From Trichomonas vaginalis G3 (taxonomy: Eukaryota > Parabasalia > Trichomonadida > Trichomonadidae), in the NCBI RefSeq assembly GCF_026262505.1, contig NC_067203.1, positions 310,001 through 374,000 of the forward strand: DNA of 64,000 nucleotides, read 5' to 3'. The stretch's first letter is position 1. Each line of letters opens with the position of its first letter. The notes under the pieces are model-generated. The model worked only from the letters and a program-made list of their open reading frames with translations. It was not told where the DNA came from and searched no databases. The translations under genes were made by a program, and so were the position numbers. Below are positions 39,065 through 47,297 of the stretch, in pieces.

Positions 39065-39132
39065 TTATGTAAGTTAAAGAATTTTTTCTAGGCTCAAGCG
39101 CGTTCATTGAACGCGGTACCATGCGAATATAG

Positions 39133-41988
39133 TCACAAATGGTGGCATATAATCTGCACCCGAGCCTGTTGATTTGTTGTGAAAGTGTGTGAATGATTTC
39201 CTCCTGGTTCAGTTGGTCGAAAAATCTTTTTTGCTGAATTGTTATAAGATGGAGATAAAACGTCATGGCCAGCTTCATACTCTGAGTTGTATAATGGGTG
39301 GTCTCTTAATGAGTGGCTATGGTCGCCAGAAAAGTTTGTCGTTCCTGTATGAGTGTGCGGTGGAAGGTTTGCTTCTTTAATTTTCTTCGAACCTCCTGTT
39401 TGCTTTGAATATCTAGCACAGTATAAGAATTTATCTACAATCTGCTTCCACGTACCAAAACCTAAAACTGTTTCTGGATTTGTTGAATTCATTGACGTAT
39501 AAATAGAACCAACAGGATATAATGTTTGAAGTATTTCAGTCTTTAATGTTTGAAGCTCTGTTTTGTCTGCTTTCTTATCATATAAATCTTGAGCAGTGAA
39601 TTTAACATTATTTTCATCATCCATGACATAAACATTTTTACAGCTAATTTCTTTCTTCGTTGTTATGTTTTCATTCGATGTTAAACCTTGTGGAAAGTTA
39701 GGAGGTTTATAATATAATGCATCCCCACCAGTTCCGCCAACCGTTCCTTCAATACTTTCTATAGCAACAGTTGAGAAGGAGTTATGTGTATGTTCTTTAT
39801 CTGCTTTTTTATCTAACATTGCTGGTAGTTCATGTGTTTCAAAGTTTCTGACATGACCTTCAATGTTCATACATTTACTATTTAAGGAGTTTAGTGTATC
39901 TTTTACGCTTGTACTTGGATTCTCTAAAGGTGCACTTGAACCAAGGGTATAGTTCAATATTATGTCGTCTGCTCTAACAGTAGTGAAGGATTTATGTGTA
40001 TGTTCTTTGTCAGCTTTACTATTTAATGTAGCTTGAAGTTCATTTATATCGGAGATATTGTGTTTATGAGATTTCAAAACTTTGTTCGTTGCGTCAAGTT
40101 CATCTTTGCTGGCTTTACTTTTAATAGCATCTTCAAAAGTTATTTTTGCCTTAACTCTCAAAGTAAATCTTGGTTCAACTAATACACCGTTAACAAAGAA
40201 GTATGAAGCATAAATTTCATTGTTATAACCAAATGCTTCTGGTGCTTTACCTGTGTCATACTGTACAGTACAGCGTATGTCATAACCTTTAGCACGAATG
40301 AATTTATATCTTCTTTCATTAACATCTTCAGTGCTTATTTGTTCATCCTGTGTTAAATATCCATGGTAGTCCGTTATAATCTGTTCGTCTGAACTTATAT
40401 AATGAACATGGTTTTTATCTGCTTTTTCGGCTAATTTCTCTTCTATCTCATTTATTTCAAGTTCATGCCTACCACCACCTCCCGAAGAAGTATTTTTCTT
40501 CAGCTCTTGAAGAACGTCCACTTCGCCATCTTTGGTGTCAATAATGAGACTTTGAGTTAAAACCTTTCCTGTCTTAATGGATGTTTGTAAAACTTCTTCT
40601 TCACCGTGTTCGGGGTTATGGTCGTCATCATATCTTGTGAAATCAGAGATGTTGTCATACATTAAGCATATCTGTCTCAAAAGTTCTGCTATTTGAAACT
40701 GGAACGAAAGATATACAGAACTTTCATCATCTCCTAAAGTCAAGTCTGCTTTCTTAAGTATTTCTTGAATGTATGCAATGAGAACAGAGTACCTTGGAAA
40801 ATATTCGAACAATATTTCATTTGCCGTTGGTTTTGGTGGTTCTTCTGGAGTTTCTGTTGTTTCAGTTCCTTCTGTAGGTTCTGTTGGAGTTTCTGCATCT
40901 CTTGACTTCAATGCTCTTGCTCTCAAAGACCTAAATGTTAGAGCACCAGGTTTTACAAAGGACTTTATAAATGCTTTAATAGTTCCTGGTAAGTTATTGT
41001 TAGCATTAAGTAAGTTCCTTATGCTTCCATCATGTACGTCCATAGCACTATGTAAAAAATCTATACTTTTCTTGTAGTCAGCAATAGACTGACTGTGATT
41101 TTTTAAAGATTTGTCAATACCTTTAAGCCAATCTTCATGCATGTCTGATACTGAGCCAAGAATATCATTTGCTTCCTTTAGTGTATTTTGTGCTTCTCGT
41201 AAAGTATCCAATCCCCTACGTGCATTGTTTGCTATACGTCTTACAGTATCTATTTGACTCCTTGTTTCTTGCATCCAACCAGATAAAGTTTTAATAGTAT
41301 CCGAACCATTTGAAATGAAGTTCAAAGCATTTTTAACGTCATCTAAAACTTCTTCACCAAGTACTGCCCATATCTTTCCGATTTGGTATTGAAGAACTCC
41401 ATATGAAGCAGCTGTTAAACCAGTATTTATAAGGTTCCATATCCATGATTTAGCAGTTTTTCCATCCTTTCCATCTTCACCATCCAAACCGTTCTCGCCT
41501 TGAGGTCCTTGTAGTCCTTGTATTCCTTGTATTCCTTGTGGTCCTTGAGGTCCGGTGTCACCCTTCTCTCCTTTCAGTTCATCTTTATGTTCGTTATAAT
41601 ATTCTAATGTCATAAGGTGTACATCATTACTGTTACCAGCAACGCCGAGAATTTGTTTCTCATTCATGACTAAATTCTTTAGGCATTTAATGTTGTCGTC
41701 AAATCGAAAGCTCTTTAACAATTCAATGAGAACATTTAATACTTTCACTAATGAGGCATCTACTGTAGAATTTATATATTGCACCGTTCCATCATTTATG
41801 ATGGGAACCTTGCTTGTTGTAATGAATGGGTCATAAGTGTTAAAAGTATCGAAATCAATGACTTTTTTAGTTTTTCCATCGTCAATGACTAAATCATTGC
41901 CTTCAATGGTTAAAGTTGAGTTTTCATTTACTAGTTCATGTGCTCTTCTTGCTTCATTTGTTTCATACGCATATGCAGCAATAGTCAT
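39133..41988 (-). CDS. Collagen-containing phage-fibre-like protein, right-arm copy (long open frame)
   Basis: The 951-residue frame starts MTIAAYAYETNEARRAHELV. Around residues 140-178 it has a dozen Gly-X-Y collagen triplets (GDTGPQGPQGIQGIQGLQGP...), then a helical/coiled-coil shaft (~180-345), a Thr/Glu/Pro linker (ETPTEPTEGTETTETPEEPP, ~370-390), KADK repeats joined by HTHKSF/HTHNSF motifs (~520-770), and the fibre domain YPVGSIYTSMNSTNPETVLG with HTHTGT and GGNHSHTF. Collagen plus KADK plus gp10-like head is the architecture of phage fibres. Here the likely job is a trimeric surface spike of a Polinton particle (inference). The frame is almost entirely open, though whether its very end is original is unclear. 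Confidence 0.85.
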   Translation of the reverse strand: MTIAAYAYETNEARRAHELVNENSTLTIEGNDLVIDDGKTKKVIDFDTFNTYDPFITTSKVPIINDGTVQYINSTVDASLVKVLNVLIELLKSFRFDDNIKCLKNLVMNEKQILGVAGNSNDVHLMTLEYYNEHKDELKGEKGDTGPQGPQGIQGIQGLQGPQGENGLDGEDGKDGKTAKSWIWNLINTGLTAASYGVLQYQIGKIWAVLGEEVLDDVKNALNFISNGSDTIKTLSGWMQETRSQIDTVRRIANNARRGLDTLREAQNTLKEANDILGSVSDMHEDWLKGIDKSLKNHSQSIADYKKSIDFLHSAMDVHDGSIRNLLNANNNLPGTIKAFIKSFVKPGALTFRSLRARALKSRDAETPTEPTEGTETTETPEEPPKPTANEILFEYFPRYSVLIAYIQEILKKADLTLGDDESSVYLSFQFQIAELLRQICLMYDNISDFTRYDDDHNPEHGEEEVLQTSIKTGKVLTQSLIIDTKDGEVDVLQELKKNTSSGGGGRHELEINEIEEKLAEKADKNHVHYISSDEQIITDYHGYLTQDEQISTEDVNERRYKFIRAKGYDIRCTVQYDTGKAPEAFGYNNEIYASYFFVNGVLVEPRFTLRVKAKITFEDAIKSKASKDELDATNKVLKSHKHNISDINELQATLNSKADKEHTHKSFTTVRADDIILNYTLGSSAPLENPSTSVKDTLNSLNSKCMNIEGHVRNFETHELPAMLDKKADKEHTHNSFSTVAIESIEGTVGGTGGDALYYKPPNFPQGLTSNENITTKKEISCKNVYVMDDENNVKFTAQDLYDKKADKTELQTLKTEILQTLYPVGSIYTSMNSTNPETVLGFGTWKQIVDKFLYCARYSKQTGGSKKIKEANLPPHTHTGTTNFSGDHSHSLRDHPLYNSEYEAGHDVLSPSYNNSAKKIFRPTEPGGNHSHTFTTNQQARVQIICHHL

Positions 41989-42005
41989 ATTTTAATGAGA
42001 ATAAA
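41989..42005. promoter_or_regulatory. 17-bp divergent promoter (inverted copy)
   Basis: ATTTTAATGAGAATAAA lies between the ATGs of the fibre (minus) and virion protein (plus). It is the exact complement of 33449..33465. Confidence 0.55.
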
Positions 42006-42782
42006 ATGTTGTTCTATTTGCAAAGTACAGACCCAAACGAATACGGGACAGTAAAGCTACAAACAAACTTAGGTCTTCAGAATGAAGCGCTTGCTTTCAG
42101 AGTTGTTGACTTCAATACTATCGCAACTTTTGTCATAACAGATGAAACAGATTTCATGGAGCTTGAAATAGATGGAAAGAAGCACGAAATAAGATTTCGC
42201 AATAATGTAGAATATAAGATGGAAACATTAGCTGGAGTGTTAAATGCTCTCATAAATACTACAATAAACAAGGATAACGAAGAAAACTTAATGAATGTTA
42301 AACTTATTGCAGGAGTTTTGAAGTTCAGTTATGTGAAGGAGTTTAAGATAATACGAATGAGTCATAGAGTTCAATTGCTTCTGGGAGCATACCATATGTC
42401 ATTTCCTTTGAAAAGTGTTGACAAAAAGATTGAGATGAAATCTGTTCCATATGTATGTTATGGCAATTGTTTGTACATTGAGTCAAAAATAGCTAATGTC
42501 ACAGGTATTTCAGGAGTTAATAGTAAAGGTTCAGTAGAATATAAGTCTTTCTGTTATGCAGTCAATTCAATGTTCATTCCAAACGTTCCTGTCATAGCAA
42601 CTCATTTAGGTAAATGGGTTCGCATTAGTCCTCATAATTTGAAAGACATGCAATTCAGACTTGTTGACTTTCAAGGAGAGCCTGTAGAACTGAAGGCACC
42701 AGTGCGAATGACTGTTGAAGTTGACTTTTTAGAAAATATTAAATGCAACAGCTTACAAGAGAACTCAGAGCTAAAAATATAA
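42006..42782 (+). CDS. Polinton minor virion protein
   Basis: The 258-residue protein starts MLFYLQSTDPNEYGTVKLQT and is beta-rich (FATFVITDETDFMELEIDGK). A block VPVIATHLGKWVRISPHNLK precedes the C-terminal signature MQFRLVDFQGEPVELKAPVR-MTVEVDFL. Signatures of the type RLVDxxGEPVxL...VxVxxxF appear in minor capsid/penton-like proteins of Polintons and related viruses as I know them, so this could be the penton or a fibre-anchoring protein; pairing with the fibre gene through a shared promoter fits that. It looks whole. Its 3' end overlaps the next frame by 40 bp. Confidence 0.7.
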   Translation: MLFYLQSTDPNEYGTVKLQTNLGLQNEALAFRVVDFNTIATFVITDETDFMELEIDGKKHEIRFRNNVEYKMETLAGVLNALINTTINKDNEENLMNVKLIAGVLKFSYVKEFKIIRMSHRVQLLLGAYHMSFPLKSVDKKIEMKSVPYVCYGNCLYIESKIANVTGISGVNSKGSVEYKSFCYAVNSMFIPNVPVIATHLGKWVRISPHNLKDMQFRLVDFQGEPVELKAPVRMTVEVDFLENIKCNSLQENSELKI

Positions 42783-42985
42783 AGTATGAATGTTATGTAT
42801 TAGGTCATGAACTTTGGTTGTTGCTGTTTGATGAAACAAATGAGTTAGTTATGTCAGTCAAGAGAACAGAAAAATATTGTGTTAGTGAAAACTGCACCAA
42901 GTCAATAAGATTAGGTTTGCATTATGAAGATGAGTTCGATACTGTTGAAGAAGTTTTGGATAGATATTACAAATTGCTAACTTGA
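42743..42985 (+). CDS. Small 80-residue Polinton protein
   Basis: The frame MQQLTRELRAKNIKYECYVL ... ETNELVMSVKRTEKYCVSEN ... EVLDRYYKLLT starts inside the end of the preceding gene. The charged alpha/beta composition looks like a real small protein. No family is recognised. It is followed directly by a pair of GC-rich hairpins. Confidence 0.5.
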   Translation: MQQLTRELRAKNIKYECYVLGHELWLLLFDETNELVMSVKRTEKYCVSENCTKSIRLGLHYEDEFDTVEEVLDRYYKLLT

Positions 42986-43001
42986 AATTTTTTTGACTGA
43001 C

Positions 43002-43034
43002 GGCGCAAAGCGCCAAGATGGGCTCAAAGAGCCC
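43002..43034. repeat. Double GC mini-hairpin (type E)
   Basis: GGCGCAAAGCGCC (43002..43014) and GGGCTCAAAGAGCCC (43020..43034) are adjacent perfect hairpins with AAA loops. They lie between two convergent genes. Similar doublets are at 45981 (inside a gene), 53222 and 56866. Confidence 0.8.
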
Positions 43035-43045
43035 TCCTGACTGCT

Positions 43046-43660
43046 TTAATTTACTAAAACATATTTCAAACAAAGTTTATATTCTGTTGAAAGTTTTGTA
43101 TATTCATTCGAATATTTATACTTAAACTCAACTCCTGTAGTTCCTGGTGTTTCAATGATGCGAATGTTACCTATTTTCATGAATAGTGGAGTTTGACCAC
43201 AGCATTCGATTTCAGGGTCGAGATAGTCAATGACACATTGTTTCCCTGTTATTCGTGAGATAACATTTTCAAGGTCCTCCTTTGTTAGAATTATTTGGTT
43301 CTTGCTTATAAGATTTGTCAAAAGCTTCTTATCGTCTTTGAGTAAAATTGTTTGGTATAACTGAAGAAGGTAATGGTCTACGTTATCTGAAGGATTTGTT
43401 TGAACATTTGTGTAAGGGTTGTCGTTGGCTTCTCTTGAAAGAATTTGGTCTAATGGTGGATACTCTAACTTAACATCTGATGTAGCGTTAGCGTTTGAAG
43501 CTGAGTTTAAATTCACCGACTTAAGTTCTGGTTCTTTTTCTTTCAAACACTCTGAACTATAGTTCTTTATAACAATATTGTTTGTCGTTCGTGTGTCAAC
43601 ATTTGATGTTGGTTCAATTGGAACATTAACGGCACCAGCTAAGATGGATTTGCTTCTCAT
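43046..43660 (-). CDS. Polinton virion-type protein with ECCG C-terminal domain
   Basis: The 204-residue protein has a polar, low-complexity N-terminal half (Asn/Ser/Glu-rich). Its C-terminal domain is helix-rich (HYLLQLYQTILLKDDKKLLT), with DPEIECCGQT and VEFKYKYSNEY. The C-terminal domain matches that of 2339..2920 in P1. It converges on 42743..42985 and diverges from 43686..44087 with a 25-bp spacer. An assembly or minor-capsid role is inferred only from neighbours. It looks whole. Confidence 0.65.
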   Translation of the reverse strand: MRSKSILAGAVNVPIEPTSNVDTRTTNNIVIKNYSSECLKEKEPELKSVNLNSASNANATSDVKLEYPPLDQILSREANDNPYTNVQTNPSDNVDHYLLQLYQTILLKDDKKLLTNLISKNQIILTKEDLENVISRITGKQCVIDYLDPEIECCGQTPLFMKIGNIRIIETPGTTGVEFKYKYSNEYTKLSTEYKLCLKYVLVN

Positions 43661-43685
43661 TTCATATAGAATAAAAACCTTTTAT

Positions 43686-44087
43686 ATGTATGAAATGAAC
43701 AATATACTCGACAAGGGTTTGAATGTAAAGCTAACGAATGAAAATATTGTTGAATTCACTGAGACAGGTGCTGTGTATAAAGATGTAGAACTACTGAACA
43801 AAAGAGCTAAGGGAAGAAGCAGGAACATGAACAAAGGGTGGAAGCCTATAAAAATTTATGTCAATGATGGCTCAGGAGGTTCAAACATAAAGTATGCAGA
43901 AAGTTATAGAGTTTATGCTCTCAAAGGTGAAAAGCCTTCATTTAAGAACAGCTATTCTAACGCATATCCTCAAAAGCTAACGGATGGGGAAGTGGATGAT
44001 ATGAATGACAGCAAAAATATTAACAGAAATGGCGACAGAGATGCATGGAATTTGTTTACCATCAGTCAATTGAAGGTTAAACTTTAA
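43686..44087 (+). CDS. Polinton hypothetical protein
   Basis: The 133-residue frame starts MYEMNNILDKGLNVKLTNEN and contains KRAKGRSRNMNKGWKPIKIY and DGSGGSNIKYAESYRVYALK. A basic middle is followed by a polar C-terminal half. No family is recognised. It overlaps the end of the ATPase fossil by 4 bp, converging. The same kind of tight convergent join is seen at 17414. It looks whole. Confidence 0.55.
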   Translation: MYEMNNILDKGLNVKLTNENIVEFTETGAVYKDVELLNKRAKGRSRNMNKGWKPIKIYVNDGSGGSNIKYAESYRVYALKGEKPSFKNSYSNAYPQKLTDGEVDDMNDSKNINRNGDRDAWNLFTISQLKVKL

Positions 44088-44972
44088 AATAATGTTGGTC
44101 GTTCCCATGGAATATTTTTGACTTTAATGGTATTAGTCATGATATGAATCTCAAGGTATGAACGAGGAGAGATGAGAGACTTATATGCTTCCCAAATTTC
44201 TTCAAAAGGTAATGTTATACCTGACTGTTTCCAAATGAGTTCAATATCATAGCGTGAGAAACCTTGAAAGATAACGAAGTCAGTTATGAGACGTTTTATG
44301 TTTAAAGCTAAAAACCTCCATGTTTGCATAAGTATTGCTACAGTTAAATGGTAATGTCTGACTTTAGTTATGATGTTAGCTAATGGTGAGTCAGGCTTTG
44401 AAACTAAACCTTTTCCGGCGAAGTCGTCACAAACTAATAAAGTGTTTGATGGATATTTTTTTGAAGGGGTATTTTGAAAGTTTTGACAGAATGTAGTTTG
44501 TAAGTCGTTTCATATCGTATACTCCTGAGTATTGACGTAAGTGGTGTTTGTCAATAATTCTTTCCATCTCCTCAGAAGTCTTTTGCATTCCTGACTGTAT
44601 AAATTCAACGATGGCATAATATTTCCTCTTACGTCGAATGTAACGTTGAAGAAATTCAATGAGTTCACTGTCTGGAACTTTAACGACAGAGGCTTGAACT
44701 TTTGACATAAATGTTTTCGCTGTTGAGTCCATAGAGTCTGAAGTTGCTGATATAATGATTTGGTCATAATATGAGTCATTTCCTAAACGTTCTGTTATGA
44801 GTATATGACGAATGAGGTTAAATGTCTTACCTGAACCCATCTTTCCACAATAGAAATACACACCATTTGAACAGAATTCATAATCTTTACTGAAAGGAAG
44901 AATGAGAGAACTGTTGAGCTTTTCACTGCTTTCATTCATGTCTTCATCTACATCATGTATTAAATGCTTCAT
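44084..44972 (-). pseudogene. A32/FtsK-type packaging ATPase, broken
   Basis: The N-terminal part has GVYFYCGKMGSGKTFNLIRH (Walker A GKMGSGKT) and YYDQIIISATSDSMDS. The distal part has LITDFVIFQGFSRYDIELIW, matching the LTDIILFPGLSEDDFMELM element of the P1 copy. The family drives genome packaging. It starts 16 bp from the penton-like gene on the other strand. It is broken. Confidence 0.75.
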
Positions 44973-44988
44973 TTTATCTCCATTAAAA
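44973..44988. promoter_or_regulatory. 16-bp divergent promoter
   Basis: TTTATCTCCATTAAAA is the whole gap between the ATPase and penton-like starts, the shortest of the five divergent spacers. Confidence 0.55.
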
Positions 44989-45870
44989 ATGCAAGTCAGA
45001 AATATTCAGAACATAGCACCGAGTCTAACTGACAAGAGTATAAAGATATACTATGAACATGTTATGATGAAACCAACCAAAATTCAAGAAAGTCAGTATA
45101 CTTATGAATATCCAAGACACTGGGTAGAGTATGTAGGAGGTGAGAAAGCTATTGAAATCAGACAGGTTCGAAGTATTCCAGCAGGAAGAACAATATTATT
45201 GAAGAACTTTAATGTTTTGAGGTATAATGATGAAACAAAGAAGCAAGATAGTTTTCCTGTTGCTGTGTATGTGAACCTAGACACAGGAGATGACATGAAA
45301 GTTTTTAACACAAAGCTTCAAACGGTAGTGAGAGAACAACTGACTGCGGAAGGACATCCATTACCTTCAGAAGTTACCATAGCATATAATTTTGAAACAA
45401 ACTCAATAGATTTTAAAGTCGTCTCTGCAAAGAAGTCAGGATTTACATTTAATGAAGCAGATGTATATTCGAATGAAAACTTCAAAGCTATTGCATGGTT
45501 AGATAATGACGATTGCTTTAAGAAAATATTTAAATTCAGTGACTCAAAGATGTCAATAGATGACCTTCGTGGAATGTTACCATCGACGTTTACAGTTGAA
45601 GGTTCAGCAGGATTGCTTACAAGATTGTCAATTGGTGGTATTTGGTCTCGTGAGAACATTGTTATAAAATCCAGTATAAGTGAATTTGCTGAAGAATCTA
45701 TATTATGTCTTTCAAACTATATGTATTCACCGCCGAAGCATTATAGTATAACAAACTTTGTCAGTAAGTTTAACATAAGACTTGTCGAACCTTCTTCAAT
45801 GAAAGATGTTGTGCTACCTAAAGATGGAAAGGATGGACTCATTATTGAGATGATTTTAATAGCATATTAA
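44989..45870 (+). CDS. Penton-like minor virion protein
   Basis: The 293-residue protein starts MQVRNIQNIAPSLTDKSIKI. Like 18620..19468 it has YEYPRHWVEYVGGEKAIEIRQV (compare YPLRWLRDPSVTKAIGFRR), a beta-rich centre, SIGGIWSRENIVIKSSISEF and a C-terminal KDGLIIEMILIAY strand. It shares a promoter with the packaging ATPase. Family membership is by block order and is tentative. It looks whole. It is followed by the next gene with no gap, TAA directly joining ATG. Confidence 0.65.
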   Translation: MQVRNIQNIAPSLTDKSIKIYYEHVMMKPTKIQESQYTYEYPRHWVEYVGGEKAIEIRQVRSIPAGRTILLKNFNVLRYNDETKKQDSFPVAVYVNLDTGDDMKVFNTKLQTVVREQLTAEGHPLPSEVTIAYNFETNSIDFKVVSAKKSGFTFNEADVYSNENFKAIAWLDNDDCFKKIFKFSDSKMSIDDLRGMLPSTFTVEGSAGLLTRLSIGGIWSRENIVIKSSISEFAEESILCLSNYMYSPPKHYSITNFVSKFNIRLVEPSSMKDVVLPKDGKDGLIIEMILIAY

Positions 45871-46095
45871 ATGAGCTTGTTCTTGAAGGTCATTCATGAT
45901 GAAATAACTGTTGTAGAAGATGTTAGCAATTGTTCAGACATTTTGAAGCGTATAGATGATATAAGAAAGAAGTTAGATAGACCGCAAAGCGGTGAGGGCG
46001 AAGCCCGTGAGAACGCTTATGTTTCATTGACTTTCTCCAGTAACGAGAACTTTTATGAGATAATATTGAAGAGAGATGATTTTAATATGGTGTAA
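45871..46095 (+). CDS. Small Polinton protein with hairpin cassette in its frame
   Basis: The 74-residue frame starts MSLFLKVIHDEITVVEDVSN, continues with a helical part (DILKRIDDIRKKLD) and then RPQSGEGEARENA, a segment encoded by two GC-rich mini-hairpins (45981..45993 and 45996..46006). It ends YVSLTFSSNENFYEIILKRD. The start is adjacent to the stop of the previous gene. Function is unknown. The GC-rich insert contrasts sharply with the A/T-rich gene around it. Confidence 0.55.
   Translation: MSLFLKVIHDEITVVEDVSNCSDILKRIDDIRKKLDRPQSGEGEARENAYVSLTFSSNENFYEIILKRDDFNMV
45981..46006. repeat. In-frame double GC mini-hairpin (type E)
   Basis: ACCGCAAAGCGGT and GGGCGAAGCCC, each a perfect stem with a 3-base loop, lie in the coding sequence of 45871..46095 without breaking the frame. 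Confidence 0.8.
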
Positions 46096-46121
46096 ATGGT
46101 AGCTTGGCAGCTTTAGGCGCA

Positions 46122-46622
46122 ATGGGAACAAAAGCATTAGCATTTGGAGCAAAAGCACTTGGAGCTTATGACGCAGTAAATAAAATGAGTGGAGGAAAGG
46201 TTTCGAAGACATTAGATGCAAATAAAGGAAAGATTGGAGGCTGGGTTGCAAAGAAGTTAAGATTAAATAAAATAGGGCTCATAAATAAAGCATCCAATTT
46301 GGTTGCGACTGAGTCAGAAAATGCTTTAGGAAAGGACGATGAGTTTGCAAAACACGCAAAAGACTTTAATGACCAGATGAAAGGTGAAACAATGCATTTA
46401 AATAGAGTCGATGGAACTAAAGAAAATGTTTCTTCTCCACCAGCGGTTTATCCATACGGACCTTATGGAATGTATGGAAACCCTTACGAAAGACCATTTG
46501 ACCCATTGACTGGTGGAAGTAACTGGTATCATTACGGCCGAAGAAGAAAGACAGTCAAGCTGGAGACAGACGTGAAGAAAGCAACTAAAAAGAAACCAAG
46601 GAAGAGAGTTATAAAGCAATGA
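46122..46622 (+). CDS. Glycine/alanine-rich amphipathic virion-type protein
   Basis: From the first in-frame ATG, the frame reads MGTKALAFGAKALGAYDAVN, then KIGGWVAKKLRLNK. A polar centre, a Tyr/Pro/Gly segment (PPAVYPYGPYGMYGNPYERP) and a very basic end (KKATKKKPRKRVIKQ) follow. The Ala/Gly amphipathic start resembles the pVI-like proteins at 16042 and 19473, and the basic tail suggests contact with DNA. The start is uncertain because an ATG at 46096 lies in another frame. Confidence 0.55.
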   Translation: MGTKALAFGAKALGAYDAVNKMSGGKVSKTLDANKGKIGGWVAKKLRLNKIGLINKASNLVATESENALGKDDEFAKHAKDFNDQMKGETMHLNRVDGTKENVSSPPAVYPYGPYGMYGNPYERPFDPLTGGSNWYHYGRRRKTVKLETDVKKATKKKPRKRVIKQ

Positions 46623-46630
46623 ATTCAACA

Positions 46631-46691
46631 GGGTGAAAAAAGAGGTGAAAAAAGAGGTTAGATCTCACCACTTCACCTAAATTTATTTTTG
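46631..46691 (+). repeat. Palindromic spacer module (AGGTGA / AGATCT)
   Basis: AGGTGAAAAAAGAGGTTAGATCTCACCACTTCACC is split here as AGAGGTGAAAA repeats, an AGATCT core and CACTTCACCTAAATTTATTT. It is the same modular plan as in the P2 palindrome centre and the P3 spacers. Confidence 0.65.
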
Positions 46692-46742
46692 TGCTATGTT
46701 TTCATACGTGTGAGGGTGGTGATATCATTAATTTTTATATAA

Positions 46743-47069
46743 ATGACGAAAACTATTGAGATAACAAACTACAACGGTCATGAGTTCAAGAATTTGTTCT
46801 TCATTCCTCGTGAAAATACATTCTATCAGATACGAGGGAGAAAGGGTAAAGTTAGTTTGAGCGTTTATGACAACAAACATAATGGGAGATATATAAAAGC
46901 AATAGATACAAACGGTAAGCGTGTTTCATTAGCTTTGTCAAAACTTACTAACATTTATTTTGACAGTGACTTTGACTCTGACGATTGGAGTGACAGCAGC
47001 GATACTGAAGAATATGAACTATTGTGTGAAGCACAGCAATGGGAAGCGCTGCAATACTTTTGTAAATGA
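46743..47069 (+). CDS. Terminal small Polinton gene, P2 copy
   Basis: The 108-residue protein reads MTKTIEITNYNGHEFKNLFF ... GRKGKVSLSVYDNKHNGRYI ... GKRVSLALSKLTNIYFDSDF with a strongly acidic Asp/Ser run and a C-terminal CEAQQWEALQYFCK. A nearly identical protein is encoded in inverted orientation at 48845..49165. The beta-rich small fold resembles an SH3- or OB-like barrel, which is speculative. It lies at the end of P2, so it may belong to the terminal repeat of the element. It looks whole. Confidence 0.6.
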   Translation: MTKTIEITNYNGHEFKNLFFIPRENTFYQIRGRKGKVSLSVYDNKHNGRYIKAIDTNGKRVSLALSKLTNIYFDSDFDSDDWSDSSDTEEYELLCEAQQWEALQYFCK

Positions 47070-47199
47070 GAACATTAGTGGGAACGTTAGTGAGAACGTT
47101 TATTTTTTCATTAGTGAAGTCATTAGCGAAAATGTTAGTGAAGTGAAGTGGTTGGCGGCTTTGTAAATATTTAAGGTTAAGTTAGTGTTGTGTTTGTGT

Positions 47200-47297
47200 T
47201 GTAAAATATACGTTAGCGGTTTTGTAAAGTGTCAAATTCACATATAATGGGTAAGGAGGCGCGCAGTGCCTCCGTACCCATGATATGTATACTAACT
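47200..47297 (+). repeat. Left terminal inverted repeat of the compact DDE element
   Basis: 98 bp, complementary to 48557..48654 with about ten to fifteen differences. It contains a hairpin GGAGGCGCGCAGTGCCTCC at 47255..47273. The right end has the corresponding GGTGGCACTGCGCGCCATC with a partly altered stem. Confidence 0.8.

Larger units (their letters stand above)
32813..42641. repeat. 9.8-kb near-perfect palindrome centred near 37723
   Basis: 32813..~37715 reads as the reverse complement of ~37730..42641, with only scattered differences. The two copies of virion gene, fibre gene and integrase are head-to-head. The centre is an AGGTGAAGAGGTGA / TCACCTCTTCACCT pair. Sums of paired coordinates (for example 33448 with 42006, 33466 with 41988) are constant to within a few tens of bases, so very little has been gained or lost between the arms. 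Confidence 0.9.
32813..47199. mobile_element. Polinton/Maverick tract P2 (fossil, with 9.8-kb palindrome)
   Basis: Parts in order are a partial virion gene, fibre, integrase, central spacer, integrase, fibre, virion gene, several small genes, packaging ATPase, penton-like gene, an amphipathic protein and a small terminal gene. The first 9.8 kb is an inverted duplication. The left border is the MULE end and is not a natural terminus, since the gene there continues in the other arm. The right border is the start of the 47200..48654 element. The tract is broken: about eight to ten breaks, mostly in the left arm and the integrases, while many right-hand genes look whole. The two arms are so alike that the duplication must be young. 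Confidence 0.85.

Noticed and set aside
43686-44087. Ulp1-like maturation protease of Polintons
   Set aside because: No His-Asp-Cys arrangement or Ulp1-like segment is visible. I did not find a convincing protease gene anywhere in the window.
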